64,000 nucleotides of DNA from Acidobacteriota bacterium. Lineage in GTDB: Bacteria; Acidobacteriota; Terriglobia; Terriglobales; Acidobacteriaceae. Positions 51,764 through 62,163 of the stretch are shown here, piece by piece. A program made the translations under genes and the position numbers. The first letter of the stretch is position 1. Each line of letters begins with the position of its first letter. Where the stretch lies: the NCBI GenBank assembly GCA_013289685.1, contig JABCZL010000023.1, positions 1-64,000 on the forward strand, written 5' to 3'. The notes beneath the pieces are model-generated. The model was not told the DNA's origin and did no database searches. It saw nothing but the letters and a program-made list of their open reading frames with translations.

Positions 51764-53650
51764 GTGGGGACTCCTTCTATCGGACGATCCCGCTTCGTGT
51801 TTGGTCTGTTCGAGGCCGACCTTTCTTCCGGAGAACTCTACCGTAACGGCCGCAGGGTGGCTCTCCAGGAAAAGCCGTTCCGCATCCTCGTCTTGCTGCT
51901 GGAGCGTCCCGGAGAAGTGGTTACCCGGGAAGAGTTGCGCCAAGAACTCTGGCCGGGAATCACAGTTGATTTCGGCGAAGGGCTCGATACTGCCCTAAAG
52001 AAGCTTCGTTATGCGCTCGGCGACTCCGCCCAGAATCCCACCTTCATCGAAACTATTCCCAGGCGCGGTTACCGGTTCATGGCTACAGTTACACAGGAAG
52101 ATAGAGGCTCGTCGCCTCAAGCTCCTCCTGGAGTGGAAGCAGGCGCCCAGCGGCCGCCTGCGGTTCGGCAGGGGACCAAAGCTGCCGTAGCTGTCTTTAT
52201 TCTGCTGATCTTTGGAGCCTTGGTCGGATGGCAGGCGCACCTGCGCCAAAGCTCATCCAGCATCGGCTCGGCAACAGCCATTCACTCGCTCGCCGTTCTT
52301 CCGCTGGAAAACCTTTCCGGCGATCCTTCGCAGGACTATTTCGCCGACGGCATGACCGACGAACTGATCACCACCTTGGGCCAACTCCCTTCCCTGCGTG
52401 TAATCTCGCGAACCTCGGCTAACCGGTACAAAGGGACTCGCAAGCCCTTGCCCGAGATCGCGCGCGAACTCAAAGTGGATGCCGTCGTGGAAGGCTCGGC
52501 TTTGCGGGCCGGTTCGCGGGTGCGGATTACCGCCCAATTGATCGAGGCCTCCACCGATAAGCATCTGTGGGCGCGAAGCTATGAGGGGGATCTGCGGGAC
52601 ATCCTTGGCCTGCAGTCTCAGGTCGCCAATGCCATCGCCGAGGAAATCCGCCTCAAGTTCACAGCCCAGCAGCACGACTCACAAAACCGCCGATCGGTCC
52701 GTCCGGAGGCTTATGAGGCGTATCTCAAAGGCCGCTACTTCTGGAATCGGCGCGACGGAGCAGGCCTTGAGAAGGCAGTTGAGTATTACAACCGTGCTGT
52801 CGAAGCGGATCCTGGCTACGCACCTCCCTATGCCGGACTGGCGCAATCCTATGTGCTGCTCGCCGGTTCGCGCGCAACCATCGTCGACAATATCGAGAAG
52901 GGAAAGGCTGCGGCGCACCGGGCGCTTGAGCTTGATCCTTCTCTTGCCGAAGCGCATACGGCTTTGGCGCTTCTTATGTTTCATGAATGGAACTTCAAGG
53001 AGGCCGAACGCGAGTACAAGCTCGCCGTCTCGCTCGATCCAAACTATGCTACGGCACACCACTGGTATGGTGACGGTTTTCTCGTTTTGATGGGGCGGTT
53101 CGAAGAAGCGAATTCAGAGATGAAACAAGCCCTTGCCATTGATCCTGTCTCCAGAATTATCGCCACTGACTGGGGGCAGGTTTTGCGTTTCGAACAGCGC
53201 TACGATGAGGCCTACCAGCAACTCACCCAGGTCCTGGAGATGGACCCGGGATTCTCGGAGGCTTACAACGAACGTGGCCTGACCCTCTTGCGCCAACGGA
53301 AGTTTGCCGCTGCCATTGCCGACCTGGAGGCCGCAAAACGGATTGATGACACGCCTCGCCGTTTGGCGCTGCTAGCGTATGGCTACGGGCTCGCCGGTCA
53401 ACCTGACCGTGCCCGTTCAGCGCTGCGTGAACTTCGATTATCTGGCGGTAGAGCTTACGTTGGACCGTGGGCGGAAGCCATCGTCCACATCGGATTGCGT
53501 GAAAATAAGGAAGCGCTGATCTTGCTGGACAAGGCCCTTCAGGAGCGATCCGCGGACTGCATCTCCCTCAAAGTAGATTCGATCTACGATCCGTTGCGCG
53601 GGGACCAACGCTTTGAGGATCTCATTCGCCGCGCCGGCCTGCCGCAATGA
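51764..53650 (+). CDS. CadC-like transcriptional regulator with TPR domain
   Basis: A 628-residue membrane-spanning regulator. GTG 51764 is preferred (GAGG 5 bases upstream). The OmpR-type winged helix (about 9-102; LWPGITVDFGEGLDTALKKLRYALGD, RRGYRF) binds DNA. One membrane helix (about 142-162) follows a Pro-rich linker. Then a FlgO-like segment (SLAVLPLENLSGDPSQDYFADGM) and roughly six TPR units to the end, probably periplasmic. This design, common in acidobacteria, couples an external signal directly to DNA binding. Targets unknown. Confidence 0.9.
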   Translation: MGTPSIGRSRFVFGLFEADLSSGELYRNGRRVALQEKPFRILVLLLERPGEVVTREELRQELWPGITVDFGEGLDTALKKLRYALGDSAQNPTFIETIPRRGYRFMATVTQEDRGSSPQAPPGVEAGAQRPPAVRQGTKAAVAVFILLIFGALVGWQAHLRQSSSSIGSATAIHSLAVLPLENLSGDPSQDYFADGMTDELITTLGQLPSLRVISRTSANRYKGTRKPLPEIARELKVDAVVEGSALRAGSRVRITAQLIEASTDKHLWARSYEGDLRDILGLQSQVANAIAEEIRLKFTAQQHDSQNRRSVRPEAYEAYLKGRYFWNRRDGAGLEKAVEYYNRAVEADPGYAPPYAGLAQSYVLLAGSRATIVDNIEKGKAAAHRALELDPSLAEAHTALALLMFHEWNFKEAEREYKLAVSLDPNYATAHHWYGDGFLVLMGRFEEANSEMKQALAIDPVSRIIATDWGQVLRFEQRYDEAYQQLTQVLEMDPGFSEAYNERGLTLLRQRKFAAAIADLEAAKRIDDTPRRLALLAYGYGLAGQPDRARSALRELRLSGGRAYVGPWAEAIVHIGLRENKEALILLDKALQERSADCISLKVDSIYDPLRGDQRFEDLIRRAGLPQ

Positions 53651-53866
53651 AAACCATCGAGTTGAACAAACTCCGCGTTAGCCTTCTTCCCGCGGTCGCA
53701 GGTTCCCGCACCGCAGATAGCGGTTGCGCCACCTCAGCGATTCCGTCGGCAGGTGCGGCGGCGGCGGCGCCCGTTTTGCGGGTCTGTGATTTCAATCACA
53801 CGCGAGTATGGCTGCTTAACCTGAGGTACGTGGACAGGGCGGGTGCTAACGGCGCGTGCGGAACTT

Positions 53867-55264
53867 TCACCGCGCCGTGCCCTCGGCGTCATCCCGAATG
53901 TGCCGCAGCACGCGCAAATGAATCTTGTGGATGATGGCGTCCGACCACAGCTGCCAATAGGCAGACGGCCAGAGCCCATGCCGATACCAGGTTGTGCCCT
54001 CCAGATGCGTGCCCCCGTTGGGCAGCGGCGTGAGCAGGAATTGTCCGCCTTCCGACACCAGGAACCCGTGGAGGTGCGGCGGTTCGAGATGGGAATAAGG
54101 AGTCCATTCCTCCATTGGCGGCGGGTTCGAGGTTACCGAAAACTTTAGCAGCCGGGGCTCGTCCCAGACTTCGATGGGCTCGACAAACGCTCCGGTAGAA
54201 AACACGCAATGCCGTTCCGCTCCCTGACCACTGCCCAGCATTTGCGCGCGGATGGGATAGGCGATGCCCGCACGAAACATCCACTCCGTCGGCGGAGGAA
54301 TCTCAGAAAATGCAACCACTTCCTGCCAGACTTTTTCCGGCGGGGCCTGGATGTCGAGTGCCGTTCGCACCGCAAAAATTGGTGCCGGCCTCGCCGTCAG
54401 GTGCTCCGCCCACTCGCTGCCCGGCACAAAAAGCAGCAGCGCCGAAAGCACCACCGGAGCCTCCGTCTGAAACCAACGTCGCCGCTGCACCCCATACGCG
54501 CAAGCTCCTCCAAAAGCGGCCAGCGGCAGTGCGATCGGAATCGCCATGATCAGGCACACCACGCCCTCGAACGCCAATGCCAACAGCGCCGTGCCCAGCA
54601 ATGCGACAGCCAAGCTCCCCACTCCCATGCAACCGCCCAGGCTGCGCGGCTGCCGAATTCCGTACACCAGCGCAGCCGCGAATCCCATGGTGAAGGGAAG
54701 TGCCACGAACACCCCCCATCCATAATTCCCGAGCACTTGTACTCCCAGAAGGGCAATCCCGAGTCCGGCCGGCACGGTAATCAGCAACGAGAGGGCGGCG
54801 CTTCCCATCGCGCTCTCTGGGAAGATGCGCGCCAGGTACGACTGCTTCTTACCCGCCGTTTTCACCTCTGCGGCCGAAAGATCGCGTTCCGGCAACAGGC
54901 AGAGCACCAGAAAGAAGAACAGATTCAAGACGGGGAGAAAAAACAAGGCCACCAGTTGTGTCGGCAATCCCGCGCTGCGCAGCCGCTTCATGGTCAGCGC
55001 CACGCCCACCCAGATGAACGGCAGAGACAGCGCGACCATGGTTCCGAGAAACGTGGCTTCACTGCCGCGCAGCTCGGTAATTCGCGCCACGTCGTGCACC
55101 GGCACCCAGTAGTTAAACAGTCCCCATGTACGATGAAACCCGTAGCCTGCGACCACGCGATCCAGGTTGTGCTTGATCGCGAACCCCAGAACCCCAACCA
55201 GTGCGTACGCCCCGCGATTGATGGTTCCGCTAGGATGCCACAAGTCGGCGAATGTCATCTTCAT
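53867..55264 (-). CDS. DUF805-like membrane domain fused to SRPBCC domain
   Basis: A 465-residue fusion from ATG 55264 (AGAGG upstream; an in-frame ATG at 55282 is less likely). The N-terminal 270 residues hold about eight hydrophobic helices, starting MKMTFADLWHPSGTINRGAYA, which resembles DUF805 proteins. The C-terminal 160 residues read as an SRPBCC domain: RTALDIQAPPEKVWQEVVAF is the usual first strand-helix, and the last helix follows WPSAYWQLWSDAI. It may sense a lipid or aromatic ligand at the membrane; this is inference. The promoter region contains two palindromes. Confidence 0.8.
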   Translation of the reverse strand: MKMTFADLWHPSGTINRGAYALVGVLGFAIKHNLDRVVAGYGFHRTWGLFNYWVPVHDVARITELRGSEATFLGTMVALSLPFIWVGVALTMKRLRSAGLPTQLVALFFLPVLNLFFFLVLCLLPERDLSAAEVKTAGKKQSYLARIFPESAMGSAALSLLITVPAGLGIALLGVQVLGNYGWGVFVALPFTMGFAAALVYGIRQPRSLGGCMGVGSLAVALLGTALLALAFEGVVCLIMAIPIALPLAAFGGACAYGVQRRRWFQTEAPVVLSALLLFVPGSEWAEHLTARPAPIFAVRTALDIQAPPEKVWQEVVAFSEIPPPTEWMFRAGIAYPIRAQMLGSGQGAERHCVFSTGAFVEPIEVWDEPRLLKFSVTSNPPPMEEWTPYSHLEPPHLHGFLVSEGGQFLLTPLPNGGTHLEGTTWYRHGLWPSAYWQLWSDAIIHKIHLRVLRHIRDDAEGTAR

Positions 55265-55331
55265 GGGAGCCTCTGACTGCACCTTGAATATGGGTCGTTG
55301 AATATGGGTCGCTGGAGTTTGTTTCTGTTAC

Positions 55332-55374
55332 TTCTGTTAATACAGAACTTACCGCAATGACAATACCTTGTCAA
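55332..55374 (-). promoter_or_regulatory. Promoter with two 16-bp palindromes
   Basis: TTCTGTTAATACAGAA (55332-55347) and TGACAATACCTTGTCA (55358-55373) are palindromes with 6-bp arms and 4-base spacers. The second overlaps a minus-strand -35 TTGACA (55374-55369), with TAAGTT 17 bases on (55351-55346) as a weak -10. Likely repressor sites for the DUF805/SRPBCC gene. Confidence 0.65.
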
Positions 55375-55541
55375 GTACCCCCAGCAGAAATCCAGAAGAT
55401 GGCAAAACTATGATCCCTTGCAAGGCCGCTTAGAGGCTCGCTAACTTATTTATTTGGAATATCTTACTGGACCGAAAGATCAACGAACCAGGCCCACTTT
55501 CCCGCTTTACGAGGTTTTACAGTCTGCCTTCAAATAAATAC

Positions 55542-55570
55542 TTGACCTCTCCCCCTCTTGCAGCTACATT
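55542..55570 (+). promoter_or_regulatory. Sigma-70 promoter of the omega-like gene
   Basis: TTGACC (55542-55547), 17-base spacer, TACATT (55565-55570). It directs transcription rightward with a leader of about 245 bases before the ATG at 55823. No gene is visible in the leader; its folding is worth checking. Confidence 0.7.
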
Positions 55571-55822
55571 AATCAGTTCTAGGACATCCGAAAGCTTCCG
55601 GGCCGTTTTTGAGTCTCTGCGCCTACGGAGCCAAGCCCAGAAAATCGAGCATCTTCGGGGTCGGGTCACGCATCTATTCAATAAAAGTGAGTTTTACGCT
55701 AACTCCTTTACAACCTACTAGGAATCAGTGACTTAGACAAGCAGTCTGGGGTTCCGGTCACCCTCCTCGGCAAAGGACGAATGCGGAAGGCCACAATCAT
55801 AAAGTAAGGAGATCGATAGAAC

Positions 55823-56038
55823 ATGCGCTCTGATCGTGTGTTTGATGCTTTACAGACTCTACGCAACCGGTATATGCTTTGTCAGCTTGCCTCCAAGGCC
55901 ACGCGGAAGTTCCACCGGCCCAGTACCAGAATCCAGGAAACGATGAACGGCGTATTGGACCGGATCGCTGGCGCGGAGCGGCAAGAAATTTTGTCGGAAC
56001 CAGAGAATTTTGCTGAGGCACAACGGCGGGCTGCTTAA
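55823..56038 (+). CDS. rpoZ: Omega-like RNA polymerase subunit (RpoZ)
   Basis: A 71-residue protein. VFDALQTLRNRYMLCQLASKATRKFH (residues about 6-31) parallels the omega-subunit core, which has a Val-rich start, NRY and a LAxKAxR helix; the remainder (TRIQETMNGVLDRIAG) fits the acidobacterial form. Omega helps assemble and stabilise the beta-prime subunit. It starts at ATG 55823 with GGAG 11 bases upstream. It is followed by rho on the same strand, so two transcription genes lie together. The identification is by pattern, not by alignment. Confidence 0.68.
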   Translation: MRSDRVFDALQTLRNRYMLCQLASKATRKFHRPSTRIQETMNGVLDRIAGAERQEILSEPENFAEAQRRAA

Positions 56039-56151
56039 CCCAGCCCCGCCTTCCTGCCTGGTGGTAATTTGCGTCTTCCCTGCGTCCCCTCCTTTTGAAA
56101 ATCTCCCGTAGACACTAACCAGTACGTCTAGTGCACGGGTTCAGGTGAATC

Positions 56152-57402
56152 ATGACCATTGCTGAACTGAAAGAAAAGAACATCACCGAGTTGACCAAGA
56201 TCGCAAGGACCTTGGATCTGCCCGGTGCCAGCGGTATGCGCAAGCAGGACTTGATCTTCAAGATCCTGCAGGCGCAGAGCGAAAAAGAAGGCCACATCTT
56301 CGCCGAAGGCGTCCTCGAAATCCTGCCCGATGGCTACGGCTTCCTGCGCTCTCCCGATTACAACTACCTTCCGGGCCCCGACGACATCTACGTGTCGCCC
56401 TCACAAATTCGTAAATTCGACCTCAAGACCGGCGACACCATCAGCGGCCAGGTGCGGCCTCCGCACGAGGGCGAAAAATATTTCGCGCTGGTGAAGATTG
56501 AAGCCGTCAACTTCGAGTCGCCCGATGAAGCCCGCAACAAGATCCTGTTCGATAACCTGACGCCGCTGTATCCGCAGGAGCGCCTCAAACTTGAGACCAC
56601 CCGCGAGAACGCCAGCGCCCGCGTCATGGATTTGCTCACGCCCCTCGGCAAGGGACAGCGCGGCCTGATCGTTTCTCCGCCGCGCGCCGGCAAGACCATG
56701 CTGCTGCAGAACGTCGCCAACTCGATTACCGCGAATCATCCTGAAGTTGTGCTGATGGTGCTGCTGATCGACGAGCGGCCGGAAGAGGTCACGGACATGC
56801 AGCGTTCGGTGAAAGGCGAGGTGATTTCCTCGACCTTCGACGAGCCCGCCGCGCGTCACGTGCAGGTCGCCGAAATGGTGATCGAAAAAGCGAAGCGATT
56901 AGTCGAGCACAAGCGCGACGTCGTGATCCTGCTTGACTCCATCACGCGGCTCGCGCGCGCGTACAACACGATTGTTCCGCCTTCGGGCAAAGTGCTCTCC
57001 GGCGGCGTCGACTCTAACGCGTTGCAGCGTCCGAAGCGTTTCTTCGGCTCCGCCCGCAATATTGAAGAAGGCGGCTCGCTGACGATCATTGCGACCGCGC
57101 TGATCGACACCGGTTCGCGCATGGACGACGTGATCTTCGAAGAGTTCAAGGGCACCGGCAATTCGGAAATCATTCTCGAGCGCAAACTGGTCGACAAGCG
57201 CGTCTTCCCAGCCATCGACATCCAGCGCTCCGGCACACGCAAGGAAGAGTTGCTGATCCCGAAGGAAGACCTGCAGCGTATCTGGGTCCTGCGCAAAGTG
57301 CTGAACCCGCTATCGCCCGTCGAAGCGATGGAATTGCTGGTCGAACGCCTGAACAAAACCAAGGCAAACGCCGAGTTCCTGGCGAACATGAGTTCGCTGT
57401 AA
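56152..57402 (+). CDS. rho: Transcription termination factor Rho
   Basis: A 416-residue hexameric RNA-dependent ATPase. The N-terminal helix bundle ([21 protein letters not shown]) leads to the RNA-binding OB fold ([21 protein letters not shown]). The ATPase core has Walker [10 protein letters not shown] (about 186-194), Walker [17 protein letters not shown] and the Q-loop and R-loop ([16 protein letters not shown]). Length matches standard Rho without long insertions. It ends transcription at Rho-dependent sites. A GC-rich hairpin follows. Confidence 0.97.
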   Translation: MTIAELKEKNITELTKIARTLDLPGASGMRKQDLIFKILQAQSEKEGHIFAEGVLEILPDGYGFLRSPDYNYLPGPDDIYVSPSQIRKFDLKTGDTISGQVRPPHEGEKYFALVKIEAVNFESPDEARNKILFDNLTPLYPQERLKLETTRENASARVMDLLTPLGKGQRGLIVSPPRAGKTMLLQNVANSITANHPEVVLMVLLIDERPEEVTDMQRSVKGEVISSTFDEPAARHVQVAEMVIEKAKRLVEHKRDVVILLDSITRLARAYNTIVPPSGKVLSGGVDSNALQRPKRFFGSARNIEEGGSLTIIATALIDTGSRMDDVIFEEFKGTGNSEIILERKLVDKRVFPAIDIQRSGTRKEELLIPKEDLQRIWVLRKVLNPLSPVEAMELLVERLNKTKANAEFLANMSSL

Positions 57403-57408
57403 ACACGC

Positions 57409-57434
57409 GGCCCCGGACGCATTCGTCCGGGGCC
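57409..57434 (+). terminator. Hairpin after rho
   Basis: An 11-bp perfect stem (57409-57419 with 57424-57434) around a 4-base loop, eight bases past the rho stop. There is no T-tract, so termination would be weak or Rho-dependent. Confidence 0.6.
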
Positions 57435-57462
57435 GGCGCCAGGTGCCCACTCCGCTGTCGAG

Positions 57463-57534
57463 AATCCCCACCCTTCGGCTTCGCTCAGGGCAGGCTTTCT
57501 CGCGCAAAGGACGCGCGAAAAATGGGGCACCCGG
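57463..57534. repeat. Dispersed hairpin repeat, family A copy 5 (interrupted)
   Basis: The family A stem is split by about 25 bases (CCCTTCGGCTTCGCTCAGGG type) between the left CCCCA arm and the TTTCTCGCG stem. Ends with ATGGGGCACCCGG. It lies downstream of rho. Confidence 0.75.
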
Positions 57535-57671
57535 CCGACTCCGCCAAGGGCAGCTCGCGTCCGCCCCAAGTAACTCCCCTAGAATCCCCCGTGTCTTCTG
57601 TGGTGAATTTCTTTTCCCCCGACGTATAATTTTCGCAGAGCAGTGCGAGTCCGGCTCTCTGCGAGGTTTCC

Positions 57672-58028
57672 GTGCGATCCACCTTCGTATGGACAATATT
57701 CCTGTGCCTCTTGTCTTTTCCCGGCGTTGCGCAGAACCCGATCCCGCGCCAGCCCGCTCCTCCCGTCCGGTCAGATGTCAACCCGCCCAACGGCGATGCC
57801 GATGACGCTCGCAACCGCATCGCACACGACCTGGAGAAGAAGGCTGCCAAAGATCGCGTGGCCGCGCTGAAAAACGACACCGACAGGCTGCTGAAGCTCT
57901 CGGTGGAACTGAAGCAGTTTGTGGATAAATCGGATGAGAACGTCCTTTCGCTCGACGTCATCAAAAGAGCAGAAGAGATCGAGAAACTGGCCCACAGCGT
58001 CAGAGAAAAAATGAAAGGCCCGAACTAG
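57672..58028 (+). CDS. Small secreted coiled-coil protein
   Basis: A 118-residue protein from GTG 57672 with GAGG upstream. A signal peptide (VWTIFLCLLSFPGVAQ) precedes a Pro-rich linker, then a charged helical part (ARNRIAHDLEKKAAKDRVAAL; RAEEIEKLAHSVREKMK) likely to form a coiled coil. I do not recognise it. Periplasmic location is likely. It stands between rho and the 82-residue protein below; a family A repeat follows its stop. Confidence 0.7.
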   Translation: MRSTFVWTIFLCLLSFPGVAQNPIPRQPAPPVRSDVNPPNGDADDARNRIAHDLEKKAAKDRVAALKNDTDRLLKLSVELKQFVDKSDENVLSLDVIKRAEEIEKLAHSVREKMKGPN

Positions 58029-58029
58029 G

Positions 58030-58116
58030 CCATGTGGCGACGGCCGCCCTTCGACTTCGCTCTGTCGAAGATCCCAACGTCTCGCGCAAAGGACGCGCGA
58101 GAAATGGGGCACCCGG
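58030..58116. repeat. Dispersed hairpin repeat, family A copy 6 (extended)
   Basis: Begins ATGTGGCGACGGCCGCCCTTCG, as in copy 2, and ends with TCTCGCGCAAAGGACGCGCGAGA and ATGGGGCACCCGG. About 87 bases long. It lies directly after the stop of the coiled-coil gene. Confidence 0.85.
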
Positions 58117-58268
58117 TGATCTGCGGGAAATTACTCCCACCGATGTCGGTTCCTTTGGAAGGGTTGCCTGCCCGCAGAACCCATCGCGCTAGTTCCACAC
58201 CGAAACTCCTCTTCCCGCCCGGTGTTTCTATCTCGTAAAACCGCGGATTGCGGTCGGAGGAAAAAGAT

Positions 58269-58517
58269 ATGAAACGCGCAATAGCTGGGATTCTCTTGCT
58301 GGTGGCAATGAGTGTGGCGCCGGCTCTCGCCTGGGATGGTGATCGAGGATTGCGCCGCGACATCCGGCACGATGAGGCCAAAATCGCACACGATCGGCGC
58401 GAGTTGCGCCGCGACCTGTACCGCGGAAACTACGCTGCCGCGCGCCACGAGCGCCGCGAACTGCGCCGCGAGTATCGCGACGTGAATCGGGATCGCCGCG
58501 AACTGAATTGGCGCTAG
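58269..58517 (+). CDS. Small Arg/Asp/Glu-rich secreted protein
   Basis: An 82-residue protein from ATG 58269 with GGAGG at 58256-58260 (8-base spacing). The signal peptide (AGILLLVAMSVAPALA) is followed by a helix in which RREL recurs three times (DRRELRRD, ERRELRRE, DRRELNWR). The charge pattern suggests a long amphipathic or coiled helix outside the cytoplasm. Family unknown. Confidence 0.75.
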   Translation: MKRAIAGILLLVAMSVAPALAWDGDRGLRRDIRHDEAKIAHDRRELRRDLYRGNYAAARHERRELRREYRDVNRDRRELNWR

Positions 58518-58529
58518 GCCGTGCGTTGT

Positions 58530-58602
58530 AGAGACGTAGCTGGCTACGTCTCTGGCCGCGATTTCGGACGATGGCGAGAGAGACGTTGCAAGCAACGTCT
58601 CT
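58530..58602. repeat. Paired GAGACGT hairpins
   Basis: AGAGACGTAG/CTACGTCTCT (58530-58553, 10-bp stem) and AGAGACGTTGC/GCAACGTCTCT (58579-58602, 11-bp stem). The two share half their sequence and probably belong to one dispersed-repeat type. Confidence 0.8.
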
Positions 58603-58615
58603 ACAGAGGGCCAAC

Positions 58616-58647
58616 AAAAACGCCATCCGGATTCCTCCGGATGGCGT
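58616..58647 (-). terminator. Rho-independent terminator of hppA
   Basis: A 12-bp stem (58620-58631 with 58636-58647) around a 4-base loop. On the minus strand it is followed by five T residues (58616-58620). It lies 36 bases past the hppA stop. Confidence 0.88.
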
Positions 58648-58683
58648 TGAGCTTTACTGCGTTGATCTTTACCGCGAATTCTC

Positions 58684-61185
<2,502 letters not shown>

Positions 61186-61471
61186 AATAAGTCCTCCGAA
61201 GGATGACGATTTTAAGGAATGTATAAACGTGTTTCGACTCCGCCTCCGAAAGCAGCATCCGGCCTCGCGCACTACGGTTGCATCAACCGTGATCCGCCAT
61301 TCGGGCTGGAGACATTTGTTTCCGGAATTCCGAACACGCTTCCACTGCAATTAAGAGTGTTGGAGCTTGGCCGCGTCGGAGTCTGCGCTGAAATTTGATT
61401 TAAGAGCTACACCGCAAAAACCTGACCAGAGCATAAGACTCCGGTCCCGGCGCACCAGCGCAAAACGGGCA

Positions 61472-61500
61472 TTTATAACACGTTGGGTACGACGGGTCAA
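61472..61500 (-). promoter_or_regulatory. Sigma-70 promoter of hppA
   Basis: Minus strand TTGACC (61500-61495), 17-base spacer, TATAAA (61477-61472). A leader of about 280 bases follows; it contains ACGGTTG/CAACCGT (3-base loop, near 61268-61284). A second TATACA (about 61218) nearer the gene lacks a -35. Confidence 0.75.
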
Positions 61501-61625
61501 ACCTATTCAACGCAGAGCGGCTCCCGCCTTTACATATTGGCTAGAGAATCGATTTTCTAGAGTGGGTCTTGGATTCGAAGGCTTCAGCCCCCGAGGTACC
61601 TGTACGAGCAGCGACGTGTGCCGCG

Positions 61626-62150
61626 TCACCCCAGATACTTCTGCAGCGGCTCCCAGTAATGCGACCACCATCCCGGCGCAAGGTGCGCGGCCGCACCGTC
61701 CGGGAATCCCGTGTGATCGAAAATCAGTTTCGTCTCGGCTCCCTGTTCGTTCAATTGGAACCTCACGACCGAGTACAACCCCGCCGGCCAATCCTTCTCC
61801 CGCCACGCCTGCACGATCCGTTCGTACGGAACGAGTTCAATGTGTCGGCCCAGAATCACTCCACCAAAAAGCGAGAACGCACCACCCTCGTCCGCGCTGA
61901 TCTCCGCCGAAGCGCCTTTCATGACGAAATCGGTCACCTGCGCGAACCGTTTCGACTGCGTCAGCGCTTCGTAGACGCGCTTCCGCAGGGCTTTGAAAAC
62001 AACCTCTTGATGGATGCTCTCGCAAGTGTGCGATATCCCGTTCCGATCTGCCTGGGGACTTGCGAGGCCAAAAACGTGTCCTGCCATCCCCATCGCAGGC
62101 AACACTGCCGCCAAGTGTACAGAGAAATCTCTTCGTGTCTGCCCGTTCAT
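61626..62150 (-). CDS. Tat-signal SRPBCC-family protein
   Basis: A 174-residue protein. TRRDFSVHLAAVLPAMGMA near the N-terminus is a twin-arginine signal, so export of the folded domain is likely. The remainder (KRVYEALTQSKRFAQVT; then FSLFGGVILGRHIELVPYERIVQAW) is an AHSA1/SRPBCC fold, ending in a helix (WWSHYWEPLQKYL). Ligand unknown. It starts 13 bases after the GH18 gene on the same strand, so the two form an operon. SRPBCC proteins are usually cytosolic, which makes the signal unusual. Confidence 0.85.
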   Translation of the reverse strand: MNGQTRRDFSVHLAAVLPAMGMAGHVFGLASPQADRNGISHTCESIHQEVVFKALRKRVYEALTQSKRFAQVTDFVMKGASAEISADEGGAFSLFGGVILGRHIELVPYERIVQAWREKDWPAGLYSVVRFQLNEQGAETKLIFDHTGFPDGAAAHLAPGWWSHYWEPLQKYLG

Positions 62151-62163
62151 CGCCGCCGTCTCC

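Noticed and set aside
53647..53934. A 95-codon frame after the CadC-like gene
   Set aside because: It overlaps the start of the convergent gene region and reads as Ala/Arg/Gly-rich shadow sequence without a Shine-Dalgarno.
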